The notes under the pieces: generated by a model | The model's input: the letters and a program-made list of their open reading frames with translations, nothing else | Told to the model about the DNA's origin: nothing | Databases searched by the model: none | Program-made: the position numbers and the translations under genes | Assembly (NCBI RefSeq): GCF_003544855.1 | Contig: NZ_CP032101.1 | Location: 744,001 to 808,000, forward strand | Source: Malaciobacter marinus | GTDB taxonomy: Bacteria; Campylobacterota; Campylobacteria; Campylobacterales; Arcobacteraceae | DNA length: 64,000 bases | Direction of reading: 5' to 3' | Shown: one piece after another, positions 62,677 to 64,000 of the stretch | How the letters are laid out: each line of letters starts with the position of its first letter | Position numbering within the stretch: position 1 is the stretch's first letter

Positions 62677-64000
62677 TTATAGGCTTTGCTGCTCTTTGTT
62701 TGTAACGATTTGTTTATCTCTATAAACTAGATATTCATCTTCATAGCATACCTCATCACTACTGTTTATCCCATGTTTTATCACTAAAGCTTTTATATCT
62801 GTTTTTTCTAAGCTAAACTCTTCATAAACAAAATTCGCTTTTGCAAGTGCAACTTTTACTATATGATTTGTTTGTGAGCAAATCATAACTCCATCACTTT
62901 TAAGTACACTTTTTAAAAGTTTAAAAAAATCATAGCTTAATAAAGAAGCATTTAGATTATGTAAAAAGCTATCAAGATATATAATATCAAACTTTTTTTC
63001 TAAGTTTTTAAGGGCAAATCTTGCATCTTGAACTATAAAATTTAAGCTATTAAACTCATCTTTATAACTATATTTTTCAAATATCTCTTCTAATACTTTT
63101 GAATAGTTCTCATCTTCAATAAGTTTTGAAGCTGTTTTTATAATTACTCTATTTTTATCAATTGCTGTGATGTTTAGTTTGTGTTTCTTTTCTAAAAAGA
63201 TACTACAAAGTGAGTTGTATCCCATACCAAAACCTATATCAAGTAAATCTATATCTTTTTTTTCTAATTTTTCTTTTAGTTTGGATTGCTTTATAAAAGC
63301 CTCTTTTGCTTGTAATAAAGCACCACTTTTAGGATGATAATAATCTTTATGTATCTTATCCCATACTGTTATACTTTTATCTTTTAATTTAAAAGTGTTC
63401 TCTTTTTGTAAAGATTCTTCTTGTTTACTTATCATATCAGCTTGAGTATATCCTGCATAAATCATTTGTTGATTTACATACTCAACAAATTGACCTTTTT
63501 GCATATGCCAAATTGGAGAGAGTAAATCACTACTTGGTGTATCTGTACTTATTCTAACTATTGCAATATTTTTAGGAATATTTCTTATAAGGTAGATTAA
63601 TTCTTGTGCATATTCATACTCATCTAAAGTTTTAAACTTGTTTTTTTCATACTCTTTGTGAAGTAAAGTATTTTTAATAATATGAAGATTATGAATTTTT
63701 ATACCATCAACTTCATGTTTTACTAATTCTTTAACTGTATGAAGCCAGTCTTTTCTTGTTTCTTTTTCAAGTCCTACAATAATATGTGCAAAAACTTTTA
63801 TTCCATACTCTTTTAACTTTTTTATTGCTTTGATACTACAACTAGCATCATGACCTCTATTTATTCTTTTTAAAGTTGTATCATTTAGTGTTTGAACTCC
63901 TAAGTCAATATAAACATCAATTTGTTCATTTAACTCTTTTAAATACTCTAGTGTTTTTTTATTTAAGCAATCAGGTCTTGTTCCGATACTTATAGCTTTA
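62677..64000 (-). CDS. Radical-SAM (YhcC-like)/MnmC-like methyltransferase fusion, 5' end cut by window edge
   Basis: The frame is open from the right edge to the stop at 62677 (over 440 codons seen). The first visible part has SIGTRPDCLNKKTLEYL, DLGVQTLNDTTLKRINRGHD and HIIVGLEKETRKDWLHTV, hallmarks of the TIGR01212/YhcC radical SAM group; its iron-sulfur Cys motif is beyond the edge. The last about 250 residues form a SAM-methyltransferase domain (LLDIGFGMGYNSLCSIF, then FDIIYLDSFLHNLNASLLS) like the methyltransferase half of MnmC, which acts on tRNA wobble uridine. The ATG at 63504 lies inside the continuous frame and is not needed as a start. The target RNA or substrate is unknown. Confidence 0.8.
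   Translation of the reverse strand, partial: KAISIGTRPDCLNKKTLEYLKELNEQIDVYIDLGVQTLNDTTLKRINRGHDASCSIKAIKKLKEYGIKVFAHIIVGLEKETRKDWLHTVKELVKHEVDGIKIHNLHIIKNTLLHKEYEKNKFKTLDEYEYAQELIYLIRNIPKNIAIVRISTDTPSSDLLSPIWHMQKGQFVEYVNQQMIYAGYTQADMISKQEESLQKENTFKLKDKSITVWDKIHKDYYHPKSGALLQAKEAFIKQSKLKEKLEKKDIDLLDIGFGMGYNSLCSIFLEKKHKLNITAIDKNRVIIKTASKLIEDENYSKVLEEIFEKYSYKDEFNSLNFIVQDARFALKNLEKKFDIIYLDSFLHNLNASLLSYDFFKLLKSVLKSDGVMICSQTNHIVKVALAKANFVYEEFSLEKTDIKALVIKHGINSSDEVCYEDEYLVYRDKQIVTNKEQQSL

Noticed and set aside
63504-63506. ATG at 63504 as start of a separate methyltransferase gene
   Set aside because: The frame is continuous with the radical-SAM coding sequence upstream and no RBS precedes it.

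Overview
The window is very AT-rich and reads as a chromosomal segment of an Arcobacter-type member of the Campylobacterota. Supporting features are an AtpE with a leader-like N-terminus, NIT/GGDEF and dCache chemoreceptor signalling proteins, a NikABCDE nickel importer, di-haem peroxidase/oxidoreductase genes, and gene order and style typical of that group. The assignment is by familiarity; no 16S rRNA gene is present.

Positions 1-2246 hold the start of a helical-repeat protein gene running off the left edge, a small membrane-protein gene overlapping it, and a decayed DUF6615-like pseudogene. Positions 2292-22667 are an integrated mobile element of about 20.4 kb. It splits a tRNA-Leu(GAG) gene in the anticodon loop: the 3' half lies at 2247-2300 and the 5' half at 22659-22698, with the direct repeat CCCCTCAAG at both ends. 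A complete replacement tRNA-Leu(GAG) sits inside the right end (22470-22555), next to a 71-bp tandem duplication that also carries the core site. Integrase arm-type repeats (TGTGCARTA) lie just inside both ends. Left to right the element carries: tyrosine integrase and a small HTH/excisionase-like gene; a ParB-like/adenine methyltransferase fusion; a frameshifted Dam-type methyltransferase; a WYL-domain protein; an HUH rolling-circle replication initiator; a cI-like repressor with palindromic operators; a run of small secreted, lipoprotein and membrane proteins; an OB-like protein; a membrane-anchored FtsK/HerA-like ATPase; and a LlaJI/BsuMI-type restriction-modification cassette (two C5-cytosine methyltransferases, a small protein, an McrB-like AAA+ protein and an McrC-like nuclease). 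The whole looks like a phage- or AICE-like element that replicates by rolling circle and brings its own restriction system.

From 22700 to 64000 the window looks like ordinary chromosome. It includes peroxiredoxin and DUF808 genes; the nikABCDE operon with a GNAT gene; an SDR; a NIT-GAF-PAS-GGDEF diguanylate cyclase; two convergent paralogous chemoreceptors; atpE; an AsmA-like protein; and a Fur-box-preceded five-gene operon of imelysins, di-haem proteins and a fatty-acid-hydroxylase-like protein, probably for iron. Further right are another SDR, an NrfJ-like protein, a TolC-like protein, an EamA exporter with an AraC regulator, and a Zur-like regulator divergent from ZnuA plus a DUF1007/NicO-like permease. 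These are followed by a MATE transporter, a 1223-residue PAAR-like putative type VI effector with an overlapping TPR lipoprotein (candidate immunity), two PLP sulfur-amino-acid enzymes, and a radical-SAM/MnmC-like methyltransferase fusion running off the right edge.

The strongest discovery candidates are the rolling-circle/FtsK element with its tRNA-replacing attachment architecture, its LlaJI-like cassette with a divergent McrB subunit, the Dam-type gene with a slippery A7 frameshift and altered catalytic motif, and the PAAR effector/lipoprotein pair.
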